DNA of 23,698 nt, from the NCBI GenBank assembly GCA_016875255.1, contig VGRU01000031.1, positions 1 through 23,698 of the forward strand, read 5' to 3'. Shown piece by piece: positions 1-7,441 of the stretch. The notes below the pieces were generated by a model. That model had not been told where the DNA came from, did not search any database, and saw nothing but the letters and a program-made list of their open reading frames with translations. The stretch comes from Deltaproteobacteria bacterium (GTDB lineage Bacteria > Desulfobacterota > BSN033 > UBA1163). Numbering within the stretch: the stretch's first letter is position 1; every line of letters starts with the position of its first letter. The translations under genes and the position numbers were made by a program.

Positions 1-19
1 TTATAAATGGACCTTTTCC

Positions 20-89
20 GTCATGCCGGACTTGATCCGGCATCCAGAAGGTCTTGAAAAGACTGGATTCCGGCTTTCGCCGGAATGAC
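20..89. repeat. Composite palindromic intergenic repeat
   Basis: Three nested hairpins lie side by side. They are GCCGGA-cttga-TCCGGC near 26-41, GTCTT-gaa-AAGAC at 51-63, and ATTCCGGC-tttc-GCCGGAAT at 68-87. The outer ends (gtcatgccgg at 20 and ccggaatgac ending at 89) are themselves inverted. This layout is typical of the REP/MITE-like elements scattered through many proteobacterial genomes, often just downstream of genes. It follows the stop of the radical SAM gene and may stabilise the 3' end of that mRNA or help end it. There is no clean T-run, so it is not called as a terminator. Confidence 0.7.
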
Positions 90-124
90 AACCTTTTTCG
101 AAACTGTTAGTTTATAAACAGACT

Positions 125-1630
125 CTATTTAGCCAGTCTCATCAGTTCGGCAGGCAATGCTTCGTCCCTTTCTACCAGATAATCCCTGTACTCCTGATAG
201 TTGGGCTGGACCCACAAAGGGTTTCCGAAAATTTCGTGGGTCATGATATTGAAGGCCACCTGTGTGATGTAGAACCGGTGATGGTGTCTCAGAATCGGGT
301 TTCGTGAAAAAAGTTTGATCAGCTCGCGGGGTCTCCAGTAATATCGCCTCATGATGTTCTTGTAGATGAAGTTGAGCTGTTCAAGGTCATCCACCTCCCG
401 GGTCGGCATCACGGCATGGAGGTAGTCAAAATTCCGGTATTCCCAGTCTTTAATCCTGCCCATCTCCTTCATCTTATTAAAAAAAGGCGTCCCGGGAAGA
501 GGGGTGATGATGTTGAGACCGAAATGGTCCACATACTTCCCGAAGAATTTTAAGAAGGCATCGCGATCTTCCTCAGTCTCCTCCCAGTGGCCAATGAGAA
601 GTGTGGCCATTACCATCAATTGATGTTTCTTCAAGAGCTTCATTGCCTTCAACGCTTCATCCACGGAATGCCGCTTGCTGATATCTTTCAGGACATTGTC
701 CTTATGGTATTCGAGGCCTAACATAAATTGATAGACCCCTGCCTCCCGGAAACCGTCCAAAAGGTCTTGGTCCCGAATGACAAGGTCCGCCCTCGATTGA
801 AGCCAGAAGCGCTGATTCGTCTTTCTTTTAAGCATCTCTTCGATAAACCCGATTCCCTGATCACGGGTGAGATTGAAGGTATTGTCTCCCACATAAAAAA
901 TGTCCCGGTGATACTTCTCCTTTAATAATTGAAGTTCATCAGCGATCAGCCCTGGACTCTTCCTTCGCCATTTCTTTTTATAGAAGGCTGATTCCGAGCA
1001 GAAAGAGCAGTCAAACGTGCAGCCCCTTGAGAAGTTGACCACAAGCCCTCTCTTGCCTTCCGATGGAAGGCCGATATAAGGATGTTCCATCTTAGCAAGA
1101 TGGTAGGCGGGGAGGGGCAGGGCATCGAGGTCTTCTATAAACGGGCGGTCGCCCGTATAGACGAAATGACCTTTTTCATCGAGAAAGGCAAGCCCCAGGA
1201 CCCTTGAGAGATCACCTTTCTTCTCGAGTGTTCTGAGAAATTCAGCCAGGGTCACCTCTCCCTCTCCAACGCAGATGTAATCAATGGCAGGGCAGTCCCT
1301 GAGCGTCTCCTCAGCCATAAAAGAGGGATGTTCTCCGCCCATGATAATGATCGTTTGGGGGCTGACGGTTTTCACCAGACTGGCGGCATTCATCCCATCG
1401 TAGATGAAGGCCGTGCAGGTGACAGAGATGCCTACCACGTCGGGTTTCTCTCTTCGAATCCTCCCTTCAAGATCTCCCCAGGGGTTTTCATTGATGGTGC
1501 AATCCATAAATTCGATATCGAACCCTTCCCTTTCGAGATAAGCCAATAACTGAAGGCATCCGGGCGAGGGCACCCAGGCCCGGAGGATGGTCCAGATTTT
1601 ATGAGGGGGGTCGATGAGGAGAAACCGCAT
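125..1630 (-). CDS. B12-binding-domain radical SAM protein
   Basis: The 501-residue protein begins with a cobalamin-binding Rossmann-type domain (about residues 1-140, with the MGGEHPS and VGEGE motifs). A radical SAM TIM-barrel follows at about 195-400. The cluster-binding motif is C204-x3-C208-x2-C211, which holds the 4Fe-4S cluster that cleaves S-adenosylmethionine. The B12 domain lacks the DxHxxG motif, as is usual in BchE/class B-type enzymes, which do methylations, ring closures or other C-C chemistry. The C-terminal 100 residues are a helical extension of unknown role. A GGAA sequence lies just upstream of the ATG. The gene starts 13 bases after the stop of the U32 gene, so the two are very probably one operon. 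The substrate cannot be told from sequence. The family call is firm and the reaction is open. Confidence 0.9.
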   Translation of the reverse strand: MRFLLIDPPHKIWTILRAWVPSPGCLQLLAYLEREGFDIEFMDCTINENPWGDLEGRIRREKPDVVGISVTCTAFIYDGMNAASLVKTVSPQTIIIMGGEHPSFMAEETLRDCPAIDYICVGEGEVTLAEFLRTLEKKGDLSRVLGLAFLDEKGHFVYTGDRPFIEDLDALPLPAYHLAKMEHPYIGLPSEGKRGLVVNFSRGCTFDCSFCSESAFYKKKWRRKSPGLIADELQLLKEKYHRDIFYVGDNTFNLTRDQGIGFIEEMLKRKTNQRFWLQSRADLVIRDQDLLDGFREAGVYQFMLGLEYHKDNVLKDISKRHSVDEALKAMKLLKKHQLMVMATLLIGHWEETEEDRDAFLKFFGKYVDHFGLNIITPLPGTPFFNKMKEMGRIKDWEYRNFDYLHAVMPTREVDDLEQLNFIYKNIMRRYYWRPRELIKLFSRNPILRHHHRFYITQVAFNIMTHEIFGNPLWVQPNYQEYRDYLVERDEALPAELMRLAK

Positions 1631-1643
1631 GTCTTCCGGTTCC

Positions 1644-2909
1644 TTATGGATGGATTGACAGTCCTCTTTTTAACCGCCACCGGATGAGGCGTTTTAAAAG
1701 AGGCTTCACAAGGGGGATCTGGAAGAAAAGATGGGAACGCGGGGCTTCGAAAATCTCTCCGGTAAGAAGTTTTTCGGAAAAATCCTTCACTTTCTTCGAG
1801 GCTTTTTCCACGCCCCCCCTGTCCACGGTCGCCACCTCTTCAAAGACCTTTTCACAGTAGAGGCACTGTGAACAGGAGGTCTGATTGCAGTCCATCTTCT
1901 TAAAGTGTTCGATAAACCCGTCGAGCTTTCGATTGTCCATCCGGATGAGCTCGCGGACCTCAAGGTCAAAAACCTTCTCCAATTCTGAGATCTTCATGAT
2001 GTTCACATGTTCGGGTTTGATGAAGTATTCGAGGTGCAGCGGTGTGAATGCCCCTTTTCTCGGAAGGGTGAAGAGGTCCAAAAGGTTTCCGTCATAGCGC
2101 CGGTTTTCGTAGGCCTTCACATGTTCGACGAGAAGAGGCGTTCGTTTGAAACGCTCCGTGATTTTAAAACGGTCGTAACCGAGCGCTTCATAATGAGGGA
2201 GGTCTTCCGGCCGGATCCATGGCGATTTCAGAAGCTCCACGGGTTCCATCAATTTTCGATAGAGGCAGAGGTATCCCGGATACTGGAGATAGCAATTAGC
2301 CTCCTCTTCTCCTTCTCTTGAGGCATGGCCATCATGATTGACATGCTCGTAGTTATAAGGACACTGCCAGAGACAGATGTTGTTGACGAGGATCTCGAGA
2401 TTGCATTTTACGGTTTTCCGGATGGCTTCAAGGGTTTTGAATTCTCGGTTGATATGTTCGTCAATAATGATCTCCTCCACACCCATGTTTTCATACTGGA
2501 GGGCTTTTCTTACGGTGTTGACTCTTGCGGTGGTCGAGGCTTTTATCTTCAGCCGGGGGAAGCGTTTTCTGATGAGGTCGATGAGATAGGGAACGCCAAC
2601 CACGACCGAATCCGCACCAGCATCATCCACCCATTCAAGAAGATCAATGATCTGTCCATAGCCTTTCCTCGAATACTGGAGGTTTCCAAGGCACGGCGCA
2701 TTGAGGAGGTAGCTGAATTCAATTCCCTTCTCGTGACAGGCGCGGATGTAACGCTTGATATATTCCCTGTTGACCTGAGGAAGAACAAATCCCGGCCGTG
2801 CGCCTCCGATGGCATCAAAAGGAAGTTTGCCGAAAAGCGCATCGACGGCTGTTCCCTGAAGAGCATCCAGAAGATCGAAACCCCAATTTGTTCCCACCCG
2901 AAGTTTCAT
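1644..2909 (-). CDS. U32 peptidase-family (UbiU/YhbU-like) Fe-S protein
   Basis: The 421-residue product resembles the U32 'collagenase-like' family. Despite the name, studied members (UbiU/UbiV, TrhP, RlhA) mostly support oxygen-independent hydroxylation using a 4Fe-4S cluster. Residues 1-170 look like the TIM-barrel half, with a VGVPYLI strand near 104-110. Four cysteines in the family's cluster position follow: C179-x3-C183-x22-C206-x8-C215. A second group, C341-x4-C346-x2-C349-x2-C352, looks like another metal site and is discussed in the findings. The frame stays open upstream to 3014. That longer form would read through the hsp20 terminator and adds 35 unrelated residues, so the ATG at 2909 (starting MKLRVGTNWG) is chosen. 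No good Shine-Dalgarno is visible. The gene is probably co-transcribed with the downstream radical SAM gene. Function and substrate are unknown. Confidence 0.83.
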   Translation of the reverse strand: MKLRVGTNWGFDLLDALQGTAVDALFGKLPFDAIGGARPGFVLPQVNREYIKRYIRACHEKGIEFSYLLNAPCLGNLQYSRKGYGQIIDLLEWVDDAGADSVVVGVPYLIDLIRKRFPRLKIKASTTARVNTVRKALQYENMGVEEIIIDEHINREFKTLEAIRKTVKCNLEILVNNICLWQCPYNYEHVNHDGHASREGEEEANCYLQYPGYLCLYRKLMEPVELLKSPWIRPEDLPHYEALGYDRFKITERFKRTPLLVEHVKAYENRRYDGNLLDLFTLPRKGAFTPLHLEYFIKPEHVNIMKISELEKVFDLEVRELIRMDNRKLDGFIEHFKKMDCNQTSCSQCLYCEKVFEEVATVDRGGVEKASKKVKDFSEKLLTGEIFEAPRSHLFFQIPLVKPLLKRLIRWRLKRGLSIHP

Positions 2910-2955
2910 GATGGTTTTAAAATAACACCCAGGACAGTCTCTTTTCAAGAGAGGG

Positions 2956-2987
2956 AAAAAACAAAAAGGCGCCCGGCAGGACGCCTT
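2956..2987 (-). terminator. Intrinsic terminator of hsp20
   Basis: On the minus strand, AAGGCG (2987-2982) pairs with CGCCTT (2971-2966) across a 10-base loop. A T-tract interrupted by one G (2967-2956) follows. It starts 31 bases after the hsp20 stop codon. This separates hsp20 from the U32/radical SAM pair and argues that the pair has its own promoter, which was not identified. Confidence 0.8.
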
Positions 2988-3017
2988 AACGGATTTCCTC
3001 CTTCCGGAGAACATGAG

Positions 3018-3488
3018 TTATTCGACTTTGATTTTGATCTCTTTCTTTTTGGCTTCTTCCGATTTTGGAAGCGTCACTTTCAACACTCCGTTCTTGTAGG
3101 AAGCGCTGATCTTATCGCCCTGGACATCTCTGGGAAGCCGAAGGGAGCGGGAAAAGGATCCGAAGCTCCTCTCGATGAGGTGATAGTTCTCTTCCTTCTC
3201 CTCTTTTTCCTGCCTCTTCTCGCCCTTAATGGTGAGAATTCCCTCGCTCAGAGAGATGTCAATGTCCTTGGGATCGAGGCCTGGGACTTCCGTCTTTACG
3301 ACTACGTCGTTCTTTGTTTCTGAGACATCGAGGGCCGGAAACCACTCACCTGCCTCTTCGCCTCTCTTCCGGACGCCTCCTTCGAAGAAGGAATCCCAGA
3401 ACCGGTCCATGTCCCTTCGCATTCTCTCAAATTCCCTGATGGGCGACAATTCCCTGAAGGGTCTCCAGATTTCAAGCTCCTTTGCCAT
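3018..3488 (-). CDS. hsp20: Small heat shock protein, Hsp20/alpha-crystallin family
   Basis: This 156-residue cytoplasmic holdase chaperone binds unfolding proteins and keeps them refoldable. The N-terminal arm (1-45; WRPFRELSPIREFERMRRDM) is typical of class A bacterial sHSPs. The alpha-crystallin domain spans about 47-145, with the motifs PALDVSE, EVPGLDPKDI, LTIKGEK and the closing NGVLKVTLPK. The C-terminal tail is lysine-rich. A strong AAAGGAGG sits 8 bases before the ATG. A sigma70-like promoter lies upstream and an intrinsic terminator downstream, so it is a single-gene unit. No heat-shock operator (CIRCE-type) was seen in the 240-base upstream gap. Confidence 0.96.
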   Translation of the reverse strand: MAKELEIWRPFRELSPIREFERMRRDMDRFWDSFFEGGVRKRGEEAGEWFPALDVSETKNDVVVKTEVPGLDPKDIDISLSEGILTIKGEKRQEKEEKEENYHLIERSFGSFSRSLRLPRDVQGDKISASYKNGVLKVTLPKSEEAKKKEIKIKVE

Positions 3489-3527
3489 AGCTCATCCCTC
3501 CTTTCTTTTTAATTCTCATTTTCTAAA

Positions 3528-3555
3528 AAAATAATCACATTTTTTTGTTTGTCAA
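3528..3555 (-). promoter_or_regulatory. Sigma70-like promoter for hsp20
   Basis: On the minus strand, TTGACA (3555-3550) is followed after 16 bases by TATTTT (3533-3528). A leader of roughly 35 bases carrying the strong ribosome binding site follows. The -35 box is perfect and the -10 box matches 4 of 6. Confidence 0.5.
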
Positions 3556-3598
3556 GTCCTCCTGGGTTTCACCTTTTCCTTTAAGGAGCGATGATAAG

Positions 3599-3613
3599 AA
3601 TTGTATAACAATT
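3599..3613. promoter_or_regulatory. Short palindrome in the hsp20/nucleotidyltransferase gap
   Basis: AATTGT-ata-ACAATT is a perfect inverted repeat with 6-base arms. It lies between the divergent hsp20 promoter and the promoter of the 3731 gene. Its position would suit an operator, but the arms are AT-rich and short, so chance is possible. Confidence 0.3.
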
Positions 3614-3644
3614 TGATATTCTTAATTATTTGTAGCGAATTAAA

Positions 3645-3673
3645 TTGACAGATATCTCAAATTTTGATATAAA
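3645..3673 (+). promoter_or_regulatory. Strong sigma70 promoter for the nucleotidyltransferase gene
   Basis: TTGACA (3645-3650), a 17-base spacer and TATAAA (3668-3673) give a near-consensus promoter. It lies about 57 bases upstream of the ATG at 3731. The word TTTGATAT occurs at 3612-3619 and again inside the spacer at 3663-3670. Confidence 0.6.
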
Positions 3674-3730
3674 TCCACAACAAACAGAATTCCATAATAA
3701 AAAATAATATCCGGACTAAAAGGAAATGAG

Positions 3731-4261
3731 ATGACAGGGAAAAAATTTTTAAATTCTGTGGCAAATGGGCAACTTGATATTGTTCAGGTTCTTCTTGATA
3801 TTCTTGCCGAGACGGATACAAAGTATTGTGTGATAGGGGGCCTTGCCGTGAACGCCTATGTTGATCCTGTTGTCAGTCTCGATATAGATGTCGTGGTGAC
3901 GGTTGATGACGTGGAAGCCACCAGTGCTGCCGCTAAAGGGCGGGGCCTGAAGGTTGAGCAGTTCGAACATAGCGTCAACATGAGCAGTCCTGGTTCCGAT
4001 CTGCGTATCCAACTTCAGACGGACTCCCGCTATCAGGACTTCATCCCACACGCAGAGATCAAGGAGGTTCTAGGTTACAGAATGAGCGTGGCGATTCTTG
4101 AGGATGTATTGCAGGGGAAAGTGTGGGCGTATATGGATCAGACACGCCGGAGAAGTAAACGCCAAAAAGATCTGGCTGATATTTTGCGTATCATCGAAAC
4201 GTATCCGCAACTTGGGGCGAAACTCCCACAAAGTCTGCAAGAAGAATTGGATAAAAAATAG
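3731..4261 (+). CDS. MNT/AbiEii-like nucleotidyltransferase-fold protein
   Basis: This 176-residue soluble protein has the core of the minimal nucleotidyltransferase fold. A GG pair (36-37, in VIGGLAVNAY) is followed by the acidic pair D51-x-D53 in SLDIDVVV. A later DLRIQ strand (from D90) may supply the third acidic residue. The C-terminal K-R-x-KDLAD segment (about 143-150) is common in this family. Relatives include AbiEii-type toxins, MNT antitoxins of HEPN/MNT modules and uncharacterised AMP-transferring proteins. AAGGA precedes the ATG by 6 bases. No HEPN, AbiEi or other partner gene lies on either side, and the next gene is sod. It is therefore either a solitary enzyme or a module that lost its partner. 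Fold call fairly sure, function unknown. Confidence 0.75.
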   Translation: MTGKKFLNSVANGQLDIVQVLLDILAETDTKYCVIGGLAVNAYVDPVVSLDIDVVVTVDDVEATSAAAKGRGLKVEQFEHSVNMSSPGSDLRIQLQTDSRYQDFIPHAEIKEVLGYRMSVAILEDVLQGKVWAYMDQTRRRSKRQKDLADILRIIETYPQLGAKLPQSLQEELDKK

Positions 4262-4317
4262 TCACCTTTAAGACTTCATTCCATGTGTAGAGAACAGGGA
4301 TCTTCTCGGATCCTAAC

Positions 4318-4345
4318 TTGCAACCGGGGTTTTTTCTGTTATGAT
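4318..4345 (+). promoter_or_regulatory. Putative promoter for sod
   Basis: TTGCAA (4318-4323), a 16-base spacer and TATGAT (4340-4345) lie 32 bases before the ATG. The -10 matches 5 of 6. Placement is consistent with a short leader carrying the GGAGG. Confidence 0.45.
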
Positions 4346-4377
4346 TAAATTATCTTATTTGAAAGGAGGAATCGGTT

Positions 4378-4956
4378 ATGGCTTATACGGCAAAGGATTA
4401 CAGCAGTCTTATCGGAATAGAGGGATTCAGTGAAACCCTTCTCAAGAACCATTTCACTCTCTATCAGGGATATGTGACCAATACCAACAAAGTGTTGGAT
4501 ACCCTTTCAGAAATGGCAAAAGGGGGGAAGATTGGGACCTCAGAATATGCTGAACTGAAAAGGAGGTTGGGCTGGGAGTTCAATGGGATGAGGCTCCATG
4601 AGCTCTACTTTGAGAATTTAGGCGGGAAAGCAGCATTGAATAAGGCAGGGAAACTTGGCAAGAAGTTGGCCGATGAATTCGGAAGCTACGAAAATTGGGA
4701 GGCCGATTTTAAAGGCGTTGGAACTATGCGCGGCATTGGGTGGGCTATTCTTTATCAAGACCCGGTCAGCGGAACATTATTCAACCAGTGGATCAATGAG
4801 CATGATGTCGGCCATCCGGCGGGATGCAATCCTCTGTTGATCCTGGATGTCTTCGAACATGCCTTTATGATCGATTACGGTTTGAAGAGGGCAGATTATA
4901 TTGCGGCCTTCTTTAAGAACATCAAATGGGAGGCCGTGGAAGGCCGGCTGAAGTAA
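4378..4956 (+). CDS. sodB: Superoxide dismutase, Fe/Mn family
   Basis: This 192-residue cytoplasmic enzyme converts superoxide to oxygen and peroxide. The four metal ligands are in place: H25 (LLKNHFTLY), H74 (GMRLHELYF), D157 and H161 (in LDVFEHAFMIDY, a variant of the family signature DVWEHAYYxDY). The sequence around H74 (EFNGMRLHELYF) is closer to the archaeal/anaerobe-type enzymes than to E. coli SodB. Metal choice (Fe, Mn or cambialistic) cannot be decided, so the symbol is nominal. There is no signal peptide. GGAGG stands 8 bases before the ATG and an excellent terminator follows, so it is a single-gene unit. In an anaerobe it would serve oxygen tolerance. Confidence 0.93.
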   Translation: MAYTAKDYSSLIGIEGFSETLLKNHFTLYQGYVTNTNKVLDTLSEMAKGGKIGTSEYAELKRRLGWEFNGMRLHELYFENLGGKAALNKAGKLGKKLADEFGSYENWEADFKGVGTMRGIGWAILYQDPVSGTLFNQWINEHDVGHPAGCNPLLILDVFEHAFMIDYGLKRADYIAAFFKNIKWEAVEGRLK

Positions 4957-4986
4957 ATTGTTTTAATCTTATTCATTTAAATATTG

Positions 4987-5016
4987 AAAGGGCGGTCCTT
5001 CTAACCGCCCTTTTTT
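4987..5016 (+). terminator. Intrinsic terminator between convergent sod and aminotransferase
   Basis: AAAGGGCGGT (4987-4996) pairs perfectly with ACCGCCCTTT (5004-5013) across a 7-base loop. A T-run to 5016 follows. It lies 30 bases after the sod stop. The last bases touch the stop of the convergent aminotransferase gene, so the hairpin may also act, more weakly, on the opposite strand. Confidence 0.9.
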
Positions 5017-6179
5017 CATCTTTTGAATTCCCTCAGCCTTTCAGCAGTCTGTTCCAGAGTCTCTCTCTTTTTTGGAAAACAGAAACGAACCTTGGTCGCC
5101 CCCCGCGAGGAGTGGCTGTAAAAGCTGCTTCCGGGAACAGTGGCCACGCCAGCCTTCTCTACCAAATACCGGGCAAAAGCCATATCATCCGAAAAACCGA
5201 AATGGCCTACATCCGTCATGATGTAGTAGGCTCCATTCGGTAAATAGATTTTAAACCCAGCCTCGACTAATGCTTGAGCGAGAAAATCCCTTCTCTCCTG
5301 ATACTCCCTGGCGAGAGTCTGGTAATAACTTCGGTCCATCCTCAAGGCAGTGGCGGCCGCTTCCTGAAGAGGATGAGGCGCTCCCACAGTCAGGAAATCG
5401 TGAACCTTACGGATAGACGCGGTCAGTGAGGCTGGAGCAATGGCCCAGCCCACACGCCAACCGGTAAGGCTATAAGTTTTGGAGATGGAATTGATCGTAA
5501 TGGTCCGGTCTCGCATCCCGGGGAGAGAGGCGATGCTGATGTGTTTGGCTCCGTCATAGAGGATGTGTTCGTAAATCTCATCGACCACTGCGATAACACC
5601 CCACTTCAGACAGAGATCAGCGATGAATTGTAATTCCTCGTGGGAAAAGACTTTACCGGTCGGGTTATTGGGTGTGTTAATAATGATGGCCTTGGTTTTG
5701 TTATTAAAAGCTTGAGCCAGTTCCTTCTCATCGAAATGCCAGTCCGGTTCGTGCAGAGTGATGAATTGCGGCTTCGCATCACAGAGGATGGTATCCGGGC
5801 TGTAGTTTTCATAAAAAGGCTCAAACACAATCACTTCTTCTCCCGGATTGACGATTGCCATGAGAGAGGAGATCATGGCCTCGGTTGAACCGCAACAGAC
5901 GGTGATTTCCCTTTCGGGATCTATGGTGACGCCATTATACCAGGCAAATTTTTCGGCAATGGTTTGGCGGAGATTAACTGTCCCCCAGGTAATGGCATAT
6001 TGGTTGAAATCTCTTTGAATCGCCTGGACGGCTGATTCTTTGATCTCCATAGGTGCCGGAAAATCAGGGAAACCCTGAGCCAAATTTACGCCTTGATGCT
6101 TGAGGCAAATCCGGGTCATTTCGCGGATGACCGATTCCGTAAACTTTGAAGCACGTTCAGAAGAGAATGTTTTCACCAT
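5016..6179 (-). CDS. PLP-dependent class I/II aminotransferase
   Basis: The 387-residue protein is a fold-type I aminotransferase, closest in style to the methionine/kynurenine/aspartate aminotransferase group (YbdL/KAT-like). Visible landmarks are the N-terminal LAQGFPDFPAP substrate-binding loop, NTPNNPTGKV (168-177) with the PLP-contacting Asn, and VVDEIYEH (D200, Y203), which binds the pyridine ring and phenol. SISKTYSLTGWRVGW follows, with the Schiff-base lysine K234. Near the end KVRFCF carries the Arg that binds the substrate carboxylate. Length is normal. Its ATG (6179-6177) overlaps the stop of the upstream ATPase gene (6175-6173), so it is probably translated by coupling and shares that gene's promoter. 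The amino donor and acceptor cannot be specified. Confidence 0.9.
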   Translation of the reverse strand: MVKTFSSERASKFTESVIREMTRICLKHQGVNLAQGFPDFPAPMEIKESAVQAIQRDFNQYAITWGTVNLRQTIAEKFAWYNGVTIDPEREITVCCGSTEAMISSLMAIVNPGEEVIVFEPFYENYSPDTILCDAKPQFITLHEPDWHFDEKELAQAFNNKTKAIIINTPNNPTGKVFSHEELQFIADLCLKWGVIAVVDEIYEHILYDGAKHISIASLPGMRDRTITINSISKTYSLTGWRVGWAIAPASLTASIRKVHDFLTVGAPHPLQEAAATALRMDRSYYQTLAREYQERRDFLAQALVEAGFKIYLPNGAYYIMTDVGHFGFSDDMAFARYLVEKAGVATVPGSSFYSHSSRGATKVRFCFPKKRETLEQTAERLREFKR

Positions 6180-7333
6180 ATTATTTTCCCAGACCAGAGG
6201 TCTTCCAAAAAGGTTTTCCAGGGGAGGATTTCGATCTTGGCCATAACCGACCGGGGTTGTGGATCACAGGATACCAATATGCGACGGCGCGATCTGTATT
6301 CCTCCCCGAAGGCGATCAGCCCTTTGAGATGTTGGGGCTGGGCGGAACTCGTCCCTTTAACCTCGATGACGACTTCGTGGTCCCCCAGGATGAAATCGAC
6401 TTCCAACTGGGAGGCTGTTCGCCAGTAAGAGATCGAATAATGCAGTCCCGAGTAACTGGCATAAGCGGATAGCTCCATAAAAAGAAAGTGTTCAAATGCC
6501 CTCCCAAAGAGTTCAGACCCCATTTCGATACGCCCGCGTTTTGTCAAGAACCCAACGACTCCTACATCAAAAAAATAGAAACGGGGAGCAAGAATGACGC
6601 GTCGTTTAGGCCCTTTCTGATAGGCAGGAACGAATTTTCCAAGAAGCGTATCCACCAGGATCTGGTAGTAGGACTTTACTGTAGGAGCACTCACTCCACA
6701 TTCCCGGGCAATGTTATTAAATTGAATCATTTCTCCGTTGCCCATTGCTGCGATTTCAAGAAAACGGCTGAAACTCGGGACATTTCGGGTAGCAGCCTCC
6801 GCAGCGATTTCTTCCTGGAGGTAATCTCCTACATAAGCTTCCAGTCGCTTACGGGTGATATGGCTACCATAATGGGGAGGCAGTAGCCCGTCGTTCAAGG
6901 CTTTTTCAAGGGAAAAATCAGGGATTTCAGGAAAAACAAGCGGAAAAAGTTCATAACGGATGGCACGGCCTCCCAGCAGGTTGGCATGTCCGCGTTTCAT
7001 TTTTCTAGCGCTTGAACCGCAAAGGATAAAACTCAATTTTGTATTTTCTATTAGCCAATGAATTTCGTCCAGCAGGTCCGGAACTTTTTGGAACTCATCA
7101 ACAACAACAGGTCTGTCTCTGGCTTCCGGACGCCTTGCCAAAGCCAGACATTCTTCCCGGAGCAAAGAAGGCTGATGCATAAGACGCCGATACTCGTCGG
7201 AAAGGAGCAGGTCATAGCGCTTGGAAGTAGGATAACGCTCCTGGAGCAAGGTGCTCTTTCCCGTCTGGCGCGGTCCCCAAAGAAAACGACTCGACCTCTC
7301 CGGCAATGAAATATGGATAATTCGTTTGTACAT
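6173..7333 (-). CDS. AAA_14/DUF4143-family ATPase
   Basis: This 386-residue protein has a STAND/AAA-like N-terminal ATPase. Its Walker A is GPRQTGKST (20-28, K26) and its Walker B is VVVDEFQ (76-82, D79-E80). A sensor-like CGSSARK follows near 105-111. A winged-helix-like stretch lies around 205-226. The C-terminal DUF4143 region carries a restriction-endonuclease-like signature, D313-x10-E324-x-K326, in VDFILG...VIEVKG. Family members are common and patchily distributed, and their function is not established. Links to toxin-antitoxin-like or mobile modules have been suggested. The ATG at 7333 has no Shine-Dalgarno. The promoter is placed so that the mRNA should begin at the ATG, and a 15-bp perfect inverted repeat covers both. 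The 3' end overlaps the aminotransferase start by 7 bases. Confidence 0.88.
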   Translation of the reverse strand: MYKRIIHISLPERSSRFLWGPRQTGKSTLLQERYPTSKRYDLLLSDEYRRLMHQPSLLREECLALARRPEARDRPVVVDEFQKVPDLLDEIHWLIENTKLSFILCGSSARKMKRGHANLLGGRAIRYELFPLVFPEIPDFSLEKALNDGLLPPHYGSHITRKRLEAYVGDYLQEEIAAEAATRNVPSFSRFLEIAAMGNGEMIQFNNIARECGVSAPTVKSYYQILVDTLLGKFVPAYQKGPKRRVILAPRFYFFDVGVVGFLTKRGRIEMGSELFGRAFEHFLFMELSAYASYSGLHYSISYWRTASQLEVDFILGDHEVVIEVKGTSSAQPQHLKGLIAFGEEYRSRRRILVSCDPQPRSVMAKIEILPWKTFLEDLWSGKIIW

Positions 7334-7369
7334 GATAAAATAAATATCACTTTTATTTTATCATGTCAA
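7330..7369 (-). promoter_or_regulatory. Promoter embedded in a perfect 15-bp inverted repeat over the ATPase start codon
   Basis: Arms 7330-7344 (ACATGATAAAATAAA) and 7352-7366 (TTTATTTTATCATGT) are exact reverse complements around a 7-base centre. On the minus strand TTGACA (7369-7364), 17 bases and TATTTA (7346-7341) form a promoter. Its expected start is within a base or two of the A of the ATG at 7333. The repeat therefore covers the -10, part of the -35 and the start codon, which suits an autorepressor site. Confidence 0.6.
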
Positions 7370-7441
7370 GAAAAAGAATTGGCCCCAGTTAACTTCGATA
7401 TGCTGTTCCTCGATTGGGAAATAAATAATTCAAGTAAATAT

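Noticed and set aside
2910..3014. Upstream extension of the U32 gene to an ATG at 3014
   Set aside because: The extra 35 residues are translated from the hsp20 terminator and spacer and have no family resemblance. The ATG at 2909 begins the recognisable domain.
2325..3323. Plus-strand open frame of 332 codons
   Set aside because: It lies opposite the U32 and hsp20 genes, crosses their terminator, and has no recognisable domain. Both minus-strand genes are well supported.
3731..4261. Complete toxin-antitoxin module
   Set aside because: Only the nucleotidyltransferase is present. Neighbours are hsp20 and sod, which are not partners.
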